A DNA stretch of 64,000 nt, taken from the NCBI RefSeq assembly GCF_003688995.1, contig NZ_PENI01000001.1:639411-703410 (forward strand), given 5' to 3'. Of the stretch, positions 46,597-56,262 are shown piece after piece. The position numbers were made by a program, and so were the translations under genes. Under the pieces are notes generated by a model, which saw nothing but the letters and a program-made list of their open reading frames with translations, ran no database searches and was not told where the DNA came from. This DNA comes from Streptomyces shenzhenensis (GTDB lineage Bacteria > Actinomycetota > Actinomycetes > Streptomycetales > Streptomycetaceae). Numbering within the stretch: position 1 is the first letter of the stretch; every line of letters begins with the position of its first letter.

Positions 46597-48444
46597 CTAC
46601 TCCACTGTCACCGACTTTGCCAGGTTTCTTGGTTGGTCCACCTCGTTGCCGCGGGCCGTTGCGAGTTCGCAGGCGAAGACCTGGAGCGGGACCGTCGCCA
46701 CCACCGGCTGGAGCAGGGTCGGTGTCGCCGGGATGCGGATCAGGTGGTCGGCGTACGGGGCCACCGCCTCGTCGCCCTCCTCCGCGATCACGATCGTCCG
46801 CGCGCCCCTCGCCCGGATCTCCTGGATGTTGGACACGATCTTGTCGTGCAGCACCGACCGCGCCTGCGGCGACGGCACGACGACCACCACCGGCAGATCC
46901 TCCTCGATCAGCGCGATCGGCCCGTGCTTCAACTCCCCGGCCGCGAAGCCCTCGGCGTGCATGTACGCCAGTTCCTTCAGCTTCAGCGCGCCCTCCAGCG
47001 CCACCGGGTACCCCACGTGCCGCCCCAGGAAGAGCACCGTGTCCTTCGAGGCGAGCGTGCGCGCCAGCGCCCGCACCGGTTCCATCGTCTCCAGGACCCG
47101 CTCGACCGCCCCGGCGATCCGCGACAGATCTCGGATGACCGCCCCGATCTCGTCACCCCACTTGGTGCCCCGCACCTGGGCCAGATACAGGGCGACCAGA
47201 TAACACGCCACCAACTGCGTGAGGAACGCCTTCGTGGAGGCGACCGCCACCTCCGGCCCGGCGTGGGTGTACAGCGCCGCGTCCGACTCACGCGGAATCG
47301 TCGAACCGTTGGTGTTGCAGATCGCCAGCACCTTGGACCCCTGCTCACGGGCGTGCCGCAGCGCCATCAGGGTGTCCATGGTCTCGCCGGACTGGGAGAT
47401 GGCGATGACCAGCGTCCGGTGGCCGAGGATCGGGTCCCGGTAGCGGAACTCACTGGCCAGCTCCACCTCGCACGGGATCCGCGTCCAGTGCTCGATGGCG
47501 TACTTGGCGATCAGACCCGCGTGGAACGCCGTACCGCACGCGATGATGACGACCTTGTCCACCTCGCGCAGTTCACCCGCGCCGATCCGGACCTCGTCCA
47601 GACTCAGCGAGCCGGCCGCGTCGATGCGGCCCAGCAGCGTGTCGGCGACCGCCTTGGGCTGCTCGGCGATCTCCTTGAGCATGAAGTAGTCATAGCCCCC
47701 CTTTTCCGCGGCCGAAGCGTCCCAGTCCACGTGGTACGACCTGACCTCCGCCGGGCGGCCGTCGAAGCCCGTCACCGTGACGCCGTCCCGGCGCAGTTCC
47801 ACCACCTGGTCCTGACCCAGCTCGATCGCCGACCGCGTATGGGCGATGAACGCGGCGACGTCCGAGGCGAGAAAGGCCTCGCCCTCTCCAACGCCCACCA
47901 CGAGCGGCGAGTTCCGCCGCGCGCCGACCACCACGTCCGGATCGTCCGCGTGCACCGCCACCAGAGTGAACGCGCCCGTCAGCCGCCGGCACACCAGCCG
48001 CATCGCCTCGGCGAGATCGGCGGTCGCCGAGAACTCCTCGGCCAGCAGGTGCGCGACCACCTCGGTGTCGGTCTCGGAGGCGAGGTCGTGGCCCCGTTCG
48101 GTCAGCTCGGCGCGCAGCACCGCGAAGTTCTCGATGATCCCGTTGTGCACGACCGCGACCCGCCCCGCGTTGTCCAGGTGCGGATGCGCGTTCGCGTCCG
48201 TGGGCGCGCCGTGGGTGGCCCACCGGGTGTGACCGATGCCCGTGGTCCCCGCCGGCAACGGCCGTTCGACGAGCGCCTTCTCCAGGTTGACCAGCTTCCC
48301 GGCCCGCTTCGCCGCGGCGAGCCCGCCGTCCGCGGGCACGGCGACGCCCGCCGAGTCGTACCCCCGGTACTCCAGCCGCTTCAGTCCGGCCATGACGACA
48401 TCAAGCGCCGCTTGCGCCCCCACATATCCCACGATTCCGCACAT
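46597..48444 (-). CDS. glmS: Glutamine-fructose-6-phosphate aminotransferase
   Basis: GlmS makes glucosamine 6-phosphate, the first step towards UDP-GlcNAc. The 615-aa product is full length. The N-terminal nucleophile cysteine (MCGIVGYVG) and the glutaminase domain (about 1-240) are followed by two SIS domains ([19 protein letters not shown]) and the C-terminal [11 protein letters not shown]. The start is ATG 48444, fixed by the need for Cys2; the open frame continues upstream. GlmM, the next enzyme of the pathway, is at 50791-52149. Confidence 0.96.
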   Translation of the reverse strand: MCGIVGYVGAQAALDVVMAGLKRLEYRGYDSAGVAVPADGGLAAAKRAGKLVNLEKALVERPLPAGTTGIGHTRWATHGAPTDANAHPHLDNAGRVAVVHNGIIENFAVLRAELTERGHDLASETDTEVVAHLLAEEFSATADLAEAMRLVCRRLTGAFTLVAVHADDPDVVVGARRNSPLVVGVGEGEAFLASDVAAFIAHTRSAIELGQDQVVELRRDGVTVTGFDGRPAEVRSYHVDWDASAAEKGGYDYFMLKEIAEQPKAVADTLLGRIDAAGSLSLDEVRIGAGELREVDKVVIIACGTAFHAGLIAKYAIEHWTRIPCEVELASEFRYRDPILGHRTLVIAISQSGETMDTLMALRHAREQGSKVLAICNTNGSTIPRESDAALYTHAGPEVAVASTKAFLTQLVACYLVALYLAQVRGTKWGDEIGAVIRDLSRIAGAVERVLETMEPVRALARTLASKDTVLFLGRHVGYPVALEGALKLKELAYMHAEGFAAGELKHGPIALIEEDLPVVVVVPSPQARSVLHDKIVSNIQEIRARGARTIVIAEEGDEAVAPYADHLIRIPATPTLLQPVVATVPLQVFACELATARGNEVDQPRNLAKSVTVE

Positions 48445-48622
48445 GGGGCGCAGCCTACGGGCCGAAGCCCGCGCGAAACCGGCACCGCGTGCCCGAAATC
48501 GGAAATTCCCACCGTCGTACGACCGCCCGCCCCCGGACGCCCCTCCCGCACCCGCCCGGAGCATGGGCCGTACGTGACCCACCCCACCCGCCGCCGTGTT
48601 GAAACTCCGTTAACAATGGACT

Positions 48623-49612
48623 GTGATCTCTCCGGTCTCCCCGATGCCCCGGAGCGCCCACCGGCACAGGCCGGAGGCGACTCCCTACGTCGACCTCACC
48701 CGCGCCGAGTGGAGCGCGCTGCGCGACAAGACGCCGCTGCCGCTCACCGCCGAGGAGGTCGAGAAGCTGCGCGGCCTCGGCGATGTCATCGACCTCGACG
48801 AGGTGCGCGACATCTACCTCCCGCTGTCCCGGCTGCTCAACCTGTACGTCGGCGCCACGGACGGGCTCCGAAACGCCCTCAACACCTTCCTCGGCGAGCA
48901 GGGTTCGCAGTCCGGCACACCGTTCGTCATAGGCGTCGCCGGCTCGGTGGCCGTGGGCAAGTCCACCGTCGCCCGCCTCCTCCAGGCGCTGTTGTCCCGC
49001 TGGCCGGAACACCCGCGGGTCGAACTGGTCACCACGGACGGCTTCCTGCTCCCCACCAAGGAGCTGGAGGTGCGCGGCCTGATGTCCCGCAAGGGCTTCC
49101 CGGAGTCGTACGACCGCCGCGCCCTCATCCGCTTCGTCGCCGACATCAAGGCCGGCAAGGACGAGGTCACCGCCCCCGTCTACTCCCACCTGATCTACGA
49201 CATCGTGCCCGGCGAGCGGCTCACCGTCCGCCGCCCGGACATCCTCATCGTGGAGGGCCTGAACGTCCTCCAGCAGGCCGTGCCCGGCACGGACGGCCGC
49301 ACCCGGGTCGGTCTCGCCGACTACTTCGACTTCAGCGTGTACGTCGACGCGAGCGCCGAGGACATCGAACGCTGGTACCTCAGCCGCTTCCGCAAGCTGC
49401 GCGCCACCGCCTTCCAGGACCCGTCCTCGTACTTCCGCAAGTACACCCAGGTCGCCGAGGAAGAAGCCCTGGACTACGCCCGCCTGCTCTGGCGGACCAT
49501 CAACAAGCCCAATCTGGTGGAGAACATCGCCCCGACCCGCGGTCGCGCCACCCTCATCCTGCGCAAGGGCCCGGATCACAAGGTACAGCGGCTGCGGCTG
49601 CGCAAACTGTGA
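48623..49612 (+). CDS. coaA: Pantothenate kinase, type I
   Basis: CoaA phosphorylates pantothenate, the first step of CoA synthesis. The 329-aa product has the P-loop [16 protein letters not shown] (about 104-119), [13 protein letters not shown], the [13 protein letters not shown] substrate region and the C-terminal [11 protein letters not shown] typical of type I enzymes. GTG 48623 ([19 protein letters not shown]) is used as the start. No ribosome site is evident but TAACAAT lies just upstream, so a leaderless message is possible; ATG at codon 8 is an alternative. It is divergent from glmS. Confidence 0.95.
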   Translation: MISPVSPMPRSAHRHRPEATPYVDLTRAEWSALRDKTPLPLTAEEVEKLRGLGDVIDLDEVRDIYLPLSRLLNLYVGATDGLRNALNTFLGEQGSQSGTPFVIGVAGSVAVGKSTVARLLQALLSRWPEHPRVELVTTDGFLLPTKELEVRGLMSRKGFPESYDRRALIRFVADIKAGKDEVTAPVYSHLIYDIVPGERLTVRRPDILIVEGLNVLQQAVPGTDGRTRVGLADYFDFSVYVDASAEDIERWYLSRFRKLRATAFQDPSSYFRKYTQVAEEEALDYARLLWRTINKPNLVENIAPTRGRATLILRKGPDHKVQRLRLRKL

Positions 49613-49628
49613 CCGTTACCCTGCCGCC

Positions 49629-50567
49629 ATGCTGCACCTCCGGCTGATCGCCCCGCCCGACACGACCGACGACGTGGTCCGCCTCATCGAACGGACCGTC
49701 GGCACCACGCATCTCGTGGTGCTGCCCGGCGCCGCGCGCAATCCCGTCGGGGACGTCGTCATGTGCGACGTGGCGCGGGAGGCGGGCGACGAGCTGCTGA
49801 CCGCGCTGCGGGCGGCGGGCCTCGAGGAGACCGGGTCGATCGCCGTCGAGAACATCGACCTGACCCTGTCCCGGCGGGCCGACAAGGCCGAGGAGGAAGC
49901 GCCGGGCGAGGGCGCGGACGCGGTGCTGTGGGAGCACCTCGCCGAGGCGACCCACGAGGAGTCGACGCTCACCGTCACCTATGTCGCGTTCCTCGCCGTC
50001 GCCACGATGCTCGCCGCCTGCGGTGTGATGCTGGACAACGCGATCCTGATCGTGGGCGCGATGGCCGTCGGCCCGGAGTTCGGACCGCTCGCGGGGATCT
50101 CGACGGCGCTGGTCCAGCGGGCGCCGCACCTGGTGTGGCGGTCGCTGTGGGCGCTGCTCGCCGGGTTCGCCGTCGCGATGGTGCTGACGGCCGGTTTCAG
50201 TGAGCTGATGAATGTGCTCGGGCTGTTCGAGAGGTCGATGGTGGAGGCGGCCCGGCCGAACACCTCGTTCATCTGGAAGCCGGACGCGATGTCGTTCGTG
50301 GTGGCGTTCCTGGCCGGCGTCGCCGGCACCCTGTCGCTCACGTCCGCCAAGTCGGGCGCGCTGATCGGCGTGGCGATCTCCGTGACCACGGTCCCGGCGG
50401 CCGCGAACGCCGCGGTGGCGTTCAGCTACTCGGACTACTCGCAGACCTGGGGTTCCGTCTGGCAGCTGCTGGCCAACCTGGGCGGGATCGTGCTCGCGGG
50501 CGTGCTCACGCTGCTCGCCCAGAAGCTGTTCTGGGCGAGGCAGCGACGACGCCCGACGTCCGGCTGA
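49629..50567 (+). CDS. DUF389-domain membrane protein
   Basis: The 312-aa protein has an N-terminal soluble ferredoxin-like part (1-100: LHLRLIAPPDTTDDVVRLIE) and about five to six membrane spans from residue 115 on (AFLAVATMLAACGVML, ALLAGFAVAMVLTAGF, FVVAFLAGVAGTLSL, and a C-terminal span). DNAILIVGAMAVGPEFGPL is the DUF389 signature. No transport or enzyme function is established for the family. ATG 49629 begins 16 bases after the coaA stop, so co-transcription is possible. Confidence 0.88.
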   Translation: MLHLRLIAPPDTTDDVVRLIERTVGTTHLVVLPGAARNPVGDVVMCDVAREAGDELLTALRAAGLEETGSIAVENIDLTLSRRADKAEEEAPGEGADAVLWEHLAEATHEESTLTVTYVAFLAVATMLAACGVMLDNAILIVGAMAVGPEFGPLAGISTALVQRAPHLVWRSLWALLAGFAVAMVLTAGFSELMNVLGLFERSMVEAARPNTSFIWKPDAMSFVVAFLAGVAGTLSLTSAKSGALIGVAISVTTVPAAANAAVAFSYSDYSQTWGSVWQLLANLGGIVLAGVLTLLAQKLFWARQRRRPTSG

Positions 50568-50717
50568 GCGCCCGGCCGGCCCCCGACCGGCCACGCCACT
50601 GCCCGCGCGCCCGGCAGCCCTCCGCACCCTCACGCAACCGGGGGCGCCCACGCTTCCACCGGACGCCCCGACTCCCCGTCGGCCTCCCTGGCCTCCCGCC
50701 CGGACCACACCACTGTC

Positions 50718-50749
50718 CGACGCCCCGACGCCCCGACGCCCCGACGCCC
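50718..50749. repeat. Four tandem CGACGCCC octamers
   Basis: Four exact octamers lie in the 223-base gap between the convergent DUF389 gene and glmM. No terminator was clearly recognised in this gap. Confidence 0.8.
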
Positions 50750-50790
50750 CGGCCAGCCCCTCCGGTCTTCCGGCCGGCCGGGCCGCCCGG

Positions 50791-52149
50791 CTACCCGAGC
50801 GCCGACTTCACCGCGTCGGCGAGCCGGCTGGCGACGGACCGGGCCTGGTCGATGTCCGCCGCCTCGACCATCACCCGGACCAGCGGCTCGGTGCCCGAGG
50901 GGCGCAGCAGCACCCGCCCGGTGGATCCCAGCTCCCGCTCCGCCTCGGCGACCGCGGCGGCCAGGTCCGCGGAGGTCTTCACCCGGGACTTGTCCACGTC
51001 CGGCACATTGATCAGGACCTGGGGCAGCCGCTCCATGACCGATGCGAGATCCCGCAGCGTACGGCCGGTCTCGGCGACCCGTGCGGCCAGCAGCAGCCCG
51101 GTCAGCGTGCCGTCGCCGGTGGTGGCGTGGTCGAGGATGATGACGTGCCCGGACTGCTCGCCGCCGAGGGCGAAGCCGTGCTCCTTCATCTCCTCCAGGA
51201 CATAGCGGTCGCCGACCGCGGTCTGTACGAGGTGGATGCCCTCGCGTTCCATGGCCAGCTTGAAGCCCAGATTCGACATCACGGTCGCGACGACGGTGTC
51301 GGAGCGCAGTGCGGAACGCTCCCGCATCGCCAGCGCGAGCACGGACAGAATCTGGTCGCCGTCGACCTCCTCGCCGGTGTGGTCCACGGCCAGGCAGCGG
51401 TCGGCGTCGCCGTCGTGCGCGATGCCGAGGTCGGCGCCGTGCTCGACGACGGCGGCCTTCAGCTGGTCCAGGTGGGTGGAGCCGCAGCCGTCGTTGATGT
51501 TGAGCCCGTCCGGCTCGGCGCCGATGGTGACGATCTGCGCTCCGGCCCGGGAGAAGGCCTCCGGTGAGACACCGGCGGCGGCGCCGTGCGCCTCGTCGAG
51601 GACGATCTTCAGTCCGTCGAGCCGGTTCGGCAGCACACCGAGGAGGTGGGCGACGTACTGCTCGACCCCTTCGCCGTAGGTCCGCACCCGGCCCACGCCC
51701 GCTCCGGTGGGGCGGTCCCAGGGGGCGCCCGTGCGGTGCTCCTCGTAGACGCCCTCGATCCGGTCCTCCAGCTCGTCGGCGAGCTTGTGGCCGCCGCGGG
51801 CGAAGAACTTGATGCCGTTGTCGGGCATGGCGTTGTGGCTTGCGGAGAGCATGACACCGAGGTCGGCCCCGAGGGCGCCGGTCAGATGCGCCACCGCGGG
51901 CGTCGGCAGCACACCGACCCGCAGCACGTCCACGCCCGCGCTCGCCAGGCCCGCGACCACCGCGGCCTCCAGGAACTCCCCGGACGCGCGCGGGTCCCGG
52001 CCGACCACTGCCGTCGGCTTGTGGCCCGCGAAGCTGCCCGCCTCGGCCAGCACATGCGCCGCCGCGACGGAGAGGCCGAGCGCCATCTCGGCCGTCAGAT
52101 CCGCGTTGGCGACGCCGCGCACGCCGTCCGTGCCGAAGAGTCGTCCCAC
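50791..52149 (-). CDS. glmM: Phosphoglucosamine mutase
   Basis: GlmM converts glucosamine 6-phosphate to glucosamine 1-phosphate. The 452-aa product has [12 protein letters not shown] at the start, the phosphoserine loop [15 protein letters not shown] (about 100-114) with the catalytic serine, the metal loop DGDADRC (about 245-251) and a C-terminal phosphate site [14 protein letters not shown]. The start is GTG 52149 with AGGAGG four bases upstream. It lies downstream of rpsI, beyond a strong terminator, so it probably has its own promoter in 52150-52310. Confidence 0.96.
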   Translation of the reverse strand: MGRLFGTDGVRGVANADLTAEMALGLSVAAAHVLAEAGSFAGHKPTAVVGRDPRASGEFLEAAVVAGLASAGVDVLRVGVLPTPAVAHLTGALGADLGVMLSASHNAMPDNGIKFFARGGHKLADELEDRIEGVYEEHRTGAPWDRPTGAGVGRVRTYGEGVEQYVAHLLGVLPNRLDGLKIVLDEAHGAAAGVSPEAFSRAGAQIVTIGAEPDGLNINDGCGSTHLDQLKAAVVEHGADLGIAHDGDADRCLAVDHTGEEVDGDQILSVLALAMRERSALRSDTVVATVMSNLGFKLAMEREGIHLVQTAVGDRYVLEEMKEHGFALGGEQSGHVIILDHATTGDGTLTGLLLAARVAETGRTLRDLASVMERLPQVLINVPDVDKSRVKTSADLAAAVAEAERELGSTGRVLLRPSGTEPLVRVMVEAADIDQARSVASRLADAVKSALG

Positions 52150-52310
52150 TTGTCCTCCTGAGGAAGCGTCAGTTTCGGAAGCCGTAGGGCAGGCGATGGT
52201 TCGTCGCCGGTTCGGTGCGGCTCCGCATCCCAGGCAGCACGCACCTGGGCATCCGATCGCACAAGCCTTTGAGCGTCTTGTGCCGTTATACGCCCTTGGC
52301 CTGTGATATA

Positions 52311-52352
52311 CGAACGCCCCGGCGGCACTGTGGCGTGCCGCCGGGGCGTTCG
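52311..52352 (-). terminator. Strong terminator after rpsI
   Basis: CGAACGCCCCGGCGGCAC and its exact complement form an 18-bp stem with the 6-base loop TGTGGC, about 22 bases past the rpsI stop. Confidence 0.9.
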
Positions 52353-52374
52353 GAGTACGAGCAGGCAGCTGAGA

Positions 52375-52887
52375 TCAGCGCTTGCTGTACTGCGGAGCCT
52401 TGCGGGCCTTCTTCAGACCGGCCTTCTTGCGCTCGACCGCACGGTCGTCACGACGCAGGAAGCCGGCCTTCTTCAGCGGACCGCGGTTGTTGTCGACGTC
52501 GGCCTCGTTCAGCGCACGGGCGACACCGAGACGGAGCGCACCGGCCTGACCGGAGACACCGCCGCCCGCGATGCGGGCGACGACGTCGTAACGGCCTTCC
52601 AGCTCCAGAACCTTGAACGGCTCGTTGACTTCCTGCTGGTGCACCTTGTTCGGGAAGTAGTCCTCGAGGGTGCGGCCGTTGATCTTCCACTTGCCGGAGC
52701 CCGGAACGATCCGGACCCGGGCGATGGCGTTCTTGCGGCGGCCCAGGCCGGCGGCCGGCTGCGGCTCGCCGAAGCGGGAGGCCAGGGACTCCGAGGTGTA
52801 CTCGCCCTCGACGGGGACCTCGGACTCGGTGGTGTAGCTGTCGATGTCAAGCTCTTCGAGCGGCTGCTCGGCAGTGGTCTCGGCCAC
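52375..52887 (-). CDS. rpsI: 30S ribosomal protein uS9
   Basis: This is a small-subunit protein whose C-terminal tail reaches the P-site tRNA. The 170-aa product has an acidic N-terminal extension (about 1-40, typical of actinobacteria), then [19 protein letters not shown], the [14 protein letters not shown] core and the conserved basic tail RKAPQYSKR. The start is GTG 52887 with GAGGAG upstream. It is 42 bases after rplM and co-transcribed with it. Confidence 0.97.
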   Translation of the reverse strand: MAETTAEQPLEELDIDSYTTESEVPVEGEYTSESLASRFGEPQPAAGLGRRKNAIARVRIVPGSGKWKINGRTLEDYFPNKVHQQEVNEPFKVLELEGRYDVVARIAGGGVSGQAGALRLGVARALNEADVDNNRGPLKKAGFLRRDDRAVERKKAGLKKARKAPQYSKR

Positions 52888-52929
52888 GATTCTCCTCAGA
52901 TTCTCTTCGGTCTTAGGGGGTGGCCGGAC

Positions 52930-53373
52930 TTACTGCGCGACCTGGGTGATCTCGAACGGCACCGGCTGCTGCGCGCCGTGCGGGTGCTGGTCACCCTTGT
53001 AGACCTTCAGCTTCGAGAGCATCTGACGGCCCAGGGAGTTCTTGGGGAGCATGCCCTTGACGGCCTTCTCGACGGCCTTCTCGGGGTTCTTGTCGAGCAG
53101 CTCGTCGTAACGGACGGAGCGCAGACCACCCGGGTAGCCGGAGTGGCGGTACGCCATCTTCTGGGTCCGCTTGTTGCCGGAGAGGTGCACCTTGTCGGCG
53201 TTGATGATGATGACGAAGTCACCGGTGTCGACGTGAGGGGCGTAGATCGGCTTGTGCTTGCCCCGGAGGAGGGTGGCGGCAGTTGTGGCCAGACGGCCCA
53301 GGACAACGTCCTGAGCGTCGATGACGTGCCACTGACGCGTCACATCGCCGGGCTTGGGGCTGTACGTACGCAC
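52930..53373 (-). CDS. rplM: 50S ribosomal protein uL13
   Basis: This early-assembly protein of the large subunit has 147 aa, with [19 protein letters not shown] at the start and [31 protein letters not shown] and [13 protein letters not shown] in the usual order. The start is GTG 53373; AAGG lies nine bases upstream. A good promoter (53552-53580) lies about 170 bases upstream, which implies a fairly long leader. It heads the rplM-rpsI operon. Confidence 0.97.
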   Translation of the reverse strand: MRTYSPKPGDVTRQWHVIDAQDVVLGRLATTAATLLRGKHKPIYAPHVDTGDFVIIINADKVHLSGNKRTQKMAYRHSGYPGGLRSVRYDELLDKNPEKAVEKAVKGMLPKNSLGRQMLSKLKVYKGDQHPHGAQQPVPFEITQVAQ

Positions 53374-53551
53374 GGTTCGTAGCCTTCGCTTCTTCAGTGA
53401 ATGGTCCTGACAAGGTCACCGAAGACGATCACGACAGCCCTGACTGCACTGCGGTGACGCAAACCGCGTGCTGGTCGCTGGTCATCGGCCCGGAGACCGG
53501 TGTAAGGGCCCGTCCCGTGAGAATGAGCAAGCCAATACACAACGAACATGC

Positions 53552-53580
53552 AGGATACCGGGGTGCCGGGTACGGGTCAA
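53552..53580 (-). promoter_or_regulatory. Promoter of rplM-rpsI
   Basis: On the minus strand TTGACC (53575-53580) and TATCCT (53552-53557) are exactly 17 bases apart, close to the principal sigma factor consensus. The leader of about 170 bases up to the GTG start has no gene in it. Confidence 0.8.
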
Positions 53581-53697
53581 AACGAGTGGCCTGCGACACC
53601 TCGGGCTGCGGAGATGCGCCACCCTGCGCCGATAGGTCCCCTATCGCCGCCGGCGCAGGCGCACCGGCACGCCCGGTCCCCGTCTAGGATGCGCCCC

Positions 53698-54585
53698 ATG
53701 AGTTATGGGCAGGGGGGACCCCAGTCCCAGTGGGATCCGTGGAAACCGCATTCTCAGCAGCCCTGGGACAGCGGCGGCAGCCAGACCCCGGACTGGGCCG
53801 CTCTGGCAGAGGCCTCGGAGACCCGGAACAAGCGTCGCAGACTGCTGTTCATCGGTGGCGGCGCGGTCGCCACCGTGGCGGTCGGCGCTGCCGTGGCCAT
53901 GGCCGTGGTCTCGGCGAACGGCGACAACGGCGACAACGACGCCTCGGGCCGGCCCGCCGACCTGCCCGCGAGCGCCTCCCTGCCGAGCGACTCCGGCGCG
54001 CCCGCGCCGTCCTTCGACCCGACCAGCGCGCCGCCGCCGCTGGATCCCAAGGACTTCATATCCAGCGCGAAGAAGGACACGGCGCCGCTCAGCGCCGAGA
54101 CCCTCTTCCCCGGCACCCAGCTGACCATGGGCGAGACCGTGTACAAGAAGGGCGCCACCGCCGAAACCGGGGACTGCGCCTCGGCAGCCGGCGGCACCCT
54201 GCCCAAGGTCCTCGACACGGCCGGCTGCACCCGTCTGCTGCGCGTCAGCTACCTCAGGGACGGGGTCGCGGTCACCGTCGGCGTCGCCGTCTTCGAGACC
54301 GAGGCGAAGGCCACCGAGGCGAAGGGCCGGACCGACAAGAAGGGCATCGTGAAGTCGCTCGCGGGCAAGGGCGTCGCGGCCTTCTGCGACTCGGCGATCT
54401 GCCGCTCGACGACCAACTCCTACGGCCGTTACGCCTACTTCACCATCGCCGGCTTCACCGACGGCAAGGACGTGACGACCAAGGACACCAAGGTCTTCTC
54501 GACCGGGGACGACCTGGCGGAGTTCACCTTCCGGCAGATCCGCCGCCGCGGCGAGGCCCAGGCGTCGGCCGCGGCCGGCGAGTGA
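53698..54585 (+). CDS. Single-pass membrane protein with outer domain
   Basis: The 295-aa product has a Gln/Trp/Pro-rich cytoplasmic start (MSYGQGGPQSQWDPWKPHSQ), a basic anchor RNKRRR, one membrane span (about 51-72: LLFIGGGAVATVAVGAAVA), and a Ser/Pro/Asp linker. The outer domain (about 125-285) has four cysteines (GDCASA, AGCTRL, FCDSAICRS) that could form disulfides. I recognise no enzyme motif. TAGGAT lies seven bases before ATG 53698, so a leaderless message is plausible. It is divergent from rplM and followed by the GH26 gene in the same direction. Confidence 0.82.
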   Translation: MSYGQGGPQSQWDPWKPHSQQPWDSGGSQTPDWAALAEASETRNKRRRLLFIGGGAVATVAVGAAVAMAVVSANGDNGDNDASGRPADLPASASLPSDSGAPAPSFDPTSAPPPLDPKDFISSAKKDTAPLSAETLFPGTQLTMGETVYKKGATAETGDCASAAGGTLPKVLDTAGCTRLLRVSYLRDGVAVTVGVAVFETEAKATEAKGRTDKKGIVKSLAGKGVAAFCDSAICRSTTNSYGRYAYFTIAGFTDGKDVTTKDTKVFSTGDDLAEFTFRQIRRRGEAQASAAAGE

Positions 54586-54607
54586 CGCATGACACCGGCG
54601 TGACCCC

Positions 54608-55981
54608 TTGGACCTGGACAGACGGGCCCGGGTACGGCTGATAGGAGCTGCGGCCGGCGCGGCCCTGCTGGCTCCGCTGGGCGTATGGGCCCGGCCCGGA
54701 ACGGAGGGGGCGGCGGACGGTCCCCGGCTCGTACCCACCGATCTGCGCGGGCGTGACCCCGCGGCGGCCCCTGCCGCGCGCCGCGTCTACGCGCTGCTGG
54801 CCGGGCTGGAGAACGACGCCCGCCGCGGCCGGCCGAGCCGCACCGTGATCGGCCAGCACGTGGAGCTGCAGAACGAGCGGTACAACGCGCGGTACGGCGA
54901 CTACCGGGGCACCAAACAACCGGGCTACTACTACCGCAAGGCCCACGACATCACCGGGCGGCTGCCCGGCTTCGTGGAGCTCGACCTGGGCCCCGGCTAC
55001 GGGCAGCCCGGCTGGGCGGTGGGCGAGGCCCGCTCCTACTCCGCGGCCTGGCCGTCCTGCCGCCGCTCCTGGGGGTACGTGGAGGACGCCGTGGACCTCG
55101 CCGTCGGCGTGTGGGCGGGGCTGCCGCGGGCGGCCGACGGCTCCTACCGGCCCTCCGGCACGCACCGGGAGTGCGCGTCCGGCGCCGAGGTGGCCCTGCC
55201 GCACAACGGGGGCCGCCCGGCGGGCCTGGTCGGCTTCTCCTTCCACCAGCCCTACCCGGGCAGCCCCGTCAAGGGCTTCCCGCAGACGCTGCACCGCAAC
55301 TCCCCCGGCGCCGCGGACCCCGGCTGGTTCGGCCGGGTGACCGCCGAGGGCAGCCCCGAGCACCGGGACCTCCTGCACGACCTCGCCTTCCTCGCGGACC
55401 ACCTGGGCTACCTGGCCGGCCGCGGGGTCCCGGTGCTGCTGCGGCCGTACCACGAGATGAACACGGCACCGGGGCGCGGTTTCTGGTGGGCGGGGCAGGA
55501 ACCGGCCGCGTTCCGCAGGCTGTGGCGGCTGACGTACGACTACCTCGTGCGCCGTCGCGGCCTGCACAACCTGATCTTCGTCTGGTCGCCGAACTCCTGG
55601 GACGGGACGTACGGGCGCGAGCCCGAGGCGTACTACCCGGGCGGCCGCTACGTCGACGTCGTCGGCGTCGACGACTACAGCGACACCCCGGCCAGGCCCT
55701 TCGGCGAGGGCGCCTGGACCGAGGTCTGGTACCGCGGCCTGGAGGCGTACCGCAGGCCGCGGATCGTCGCCGAGTCCTTCCACGTCCCGCTCAACGCGGC
55801 GCAGCCGCGGACCCTGGCGCGGACGCCGTGGGTGCTGTGGACCGTGTGGGGCCAGGCGCTGACGTACGACAACGTCCTGGCACCGCGGCAGAAGAACACC
55901 ACGGCGGATGTGAAGCGGACCTACGGCTCGCCCGGAGTGCTCACGGGCGGACAGCCGATGCGGGCCGCGAGCACCGGCTAG
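54608..55981 (+). CDS. Secreted glycoside hydrolase family 26 enzyme
   Basis: GH26 enzymes are mostly endo-beta-mannanases. The 457-aa product has an N-terminal hydrophobic signal (about 8-30) preceded by arginines (DLDRRARVRLIGAAAG), possibly Tat-dependent. The catalytic acid/base glutamate is in LRPYHEMN and the nucleophile in IVAESFHVPL, with FSFHQPYPG and VDVVGVDDYS as supporting barrel strands. TTG 54608 is the only usable start in frame. It begins 22 bases after the preceding membrane protein gene. Together with the polysaccharide genes downstream it may trim or release a mannan-like polymer; that is inference. Confidence 0.85.
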   Translation: MDLDRRARVRLIGAAAGAALLAPLGVWARPGTEGAADGPRLVPTDLRGRDPAAAPAARRVYALLAGLENDARRGRPSRTVIGQHVELQNERYNARYGDYRGTKQPGYYYRKAHDITGRLPGFVELDLGPGYGQPGWAVGEARSYSAAWPSCRRSWGYVEDAVDLAVGVWAGLPRAADGSYRPSGTHRECASGAEVALPHNGGRPAGLVGFSFHQPYPGSPVKGFPQTLHRNSPGAADPGWFGRVTAEGSPEHRDLLHDLAFLADHLGYLAGRGVPVLLRPYHEMNTAPGRGFWWAGQEPAAFRRLWRLTYDYLVRRRGLHNLIFVWSPNSWDGTYGREPEAYYPGGRYVDVVGVDDYSDTPARPFGEGAWTEVWYRGLEAYRRPRIVAESFHVPLNAAQPRTLARTPWVLWTVWGQALTYDNVLAPRQKNTTADVKRTYGSPGVLTGGQPMRAASTG

Positions 55982-56103
55982 AAACCGCCGCCCCATGCGT
56001 CACTCTGTGAAGTTCTGATGTCGCGTTCCTCACAACTGTTCCTTACTCCATGCATATATGCGACACTCGATTTTCTGTTCGGTCGGTGGTTCTGAGCCCG
56101 GGG

Positions 56104-56173
56104 GGGCTTGTGAGGGCCCACTGACCGAGGCGCCATGAAGGCGTTGAGGGGGGATGGAACCCGGAACAAGCCC
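56104..56173 (+). promoter_or_regulatory. Candidate structured leader of the polysaccharide operon
   Basis: In the 281 bases before the glycosyltransferase, GGGCTTGT (56104-56111) pairs exactly with ACAAGCCC (56166-56173), enclosing about 54 bases that include an inner CGCC-ATGAA-GGCG hairpin. This resembles the closing stem of an RNA aptamer, but I cannot match it to a known riboswitch. Upstream (56041-56085) is A+T-rich and may hold the promoter. Confidence 0.35.
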
Positions 56174-56262
56174 ATCGTCGCGGTGCGCTCACGCCTGCCG
56201 TGACGGAGATCCGTCGATGCCTCAACGCGCCACCGATCTCACGGGAAGTCCTGTTGCCTGTC

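Noticed and set aside
56104..56173. Known riboswitch (c-di-AMP, c-di-GMP, TPP, cobalamin)
   Set aside because: None of the conserved core bases I know for these classes could be placed in it.
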